15,372 bases of DNA from Salinivirga sp035268865 (GTDB lineage: Bacteria > Bacteroidota > Bacteroidia > Bacteroidales > Salinivirgaceae). Below are positions 15,303 through 15,372 of the stretch, piece by piece. The stretch spans positions 1 to 15,372 of the forward strand of contig NZ_DATFKB010000168.1 of NCBI RefSeq assembly GCF_035268865.1. The letters are read 5' to 3'. The notes beneath the pieces are model-generated. The model worked only from the letters and a program-made list of their open reading frames with translations. It did not search any database and was not told where the DNA came from. Every line of letters starts with the position of its first letter. Position 1 is the stretch's first letter. The position numbers and the translations under genes are program-made.

Positions 15303-15330
15303 GGGGACCCATGGGGGTTCCCCTTTTTTT
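15303..15330 (+). terminator. Strong terminator after the C25 peptidase gene
   Basis: GGGGACCC (15303-15310) pairs with GGG-TT-CCCC (15315-15323), with one bulged T, around an ATGG loop. Seven T follow. It lies 27 bp after the stop codon. The remaining 42 bp to the window edge show no gene. Confidence 0.9.
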
Positions 15331-15372
15331 GCTTAAAATTAGTTACCTCTCAGACTTTTTCTAAAATCTGGA

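Noticed and set aside
15331..15372. Hairpin-like CAGACTTT/AAAATCTG at the right edge
   Set aside because: It has an internal mismatch, is A/T-rich and is cut by the window end, so it cannot be judged.

Overview
The window looks like chromosomal DNA of a Bacteroidota species, most likely from the Bacteroidales/Marinilabiliales side. The evidence is a very long secreted peptidase ending in a type IX secretion (T9SS) sorting domain, a Bacteroidota-type alpha-2-macroglobulin C-terminus, AT-rich intergenic DNA with TAnnTTTG-type -7 boxes, and few Shine-Dalgarno sequences. Genus assignment is inference.

Layout, left to right. (1) The 3' end of an alpha-2-macroglobulin-like gene runs in from the left edge on + (2-685). 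It is convergent with a small secreted or outer-membrane beta-barrel-like gene on - (1580-2221). Between them is the most unusual part of the window. A 113-bp segment, made of the last 46 bp of the macroglobulin gene plus a shared two-way terminator, is present twice (640-752 and 1464-1576, one mismatch). The copies enclose 711 bp of hairpin-rich DNA without a convincing gene, and an 11-bp perfect inverted repeat lies close to both ends of that DNA (755-765 and 1445-1455). It resembles a MITE-like or other non-autonomous dispersed element with an abnormally long flanking duplication. (2) A methyl-cycle cluster on +: metF (methylene-THF reductase), ahcY (S-adenosylhomocysteine hydrolase) and metK (SAM synthetase), each followed by a hairpin. 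(3) A CPA-type cation/proton antiporter with a C-terminal RCK-like domain on -, convergent with metK across a shared terminator. (4) An 868-bp gap without a recognisable gene, holding a leftward-facing terminator with no visible gene in front of it. (5) On +, an Lrp/AsnC-type regulator followed 38 bp later by a YhhQ/QPTR-type queuosine-precursor transporter. (6) A 1628-residue gingipain-like (C25) peptidase with CARDB-like, GEVED, PKD, CUB and carboxypeptidase-regulatory-like modules and a T9SS sorting domain, closed by a strong terminator.

Functionally, metF supplies methyl-THF for homocysteine remethylation, metK makes SAM, and ahcY recycles SAH to homocysteine and adenosine. Most of the activated-methyl cycle is therefore encoded here, but no methionine synthase is in the window. 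The remaining genes are neighbours without an obvious shared pathway. The best candidate for something undescribed is the 640-1576 duplication/insertion; the rest is mostly well-understood families.
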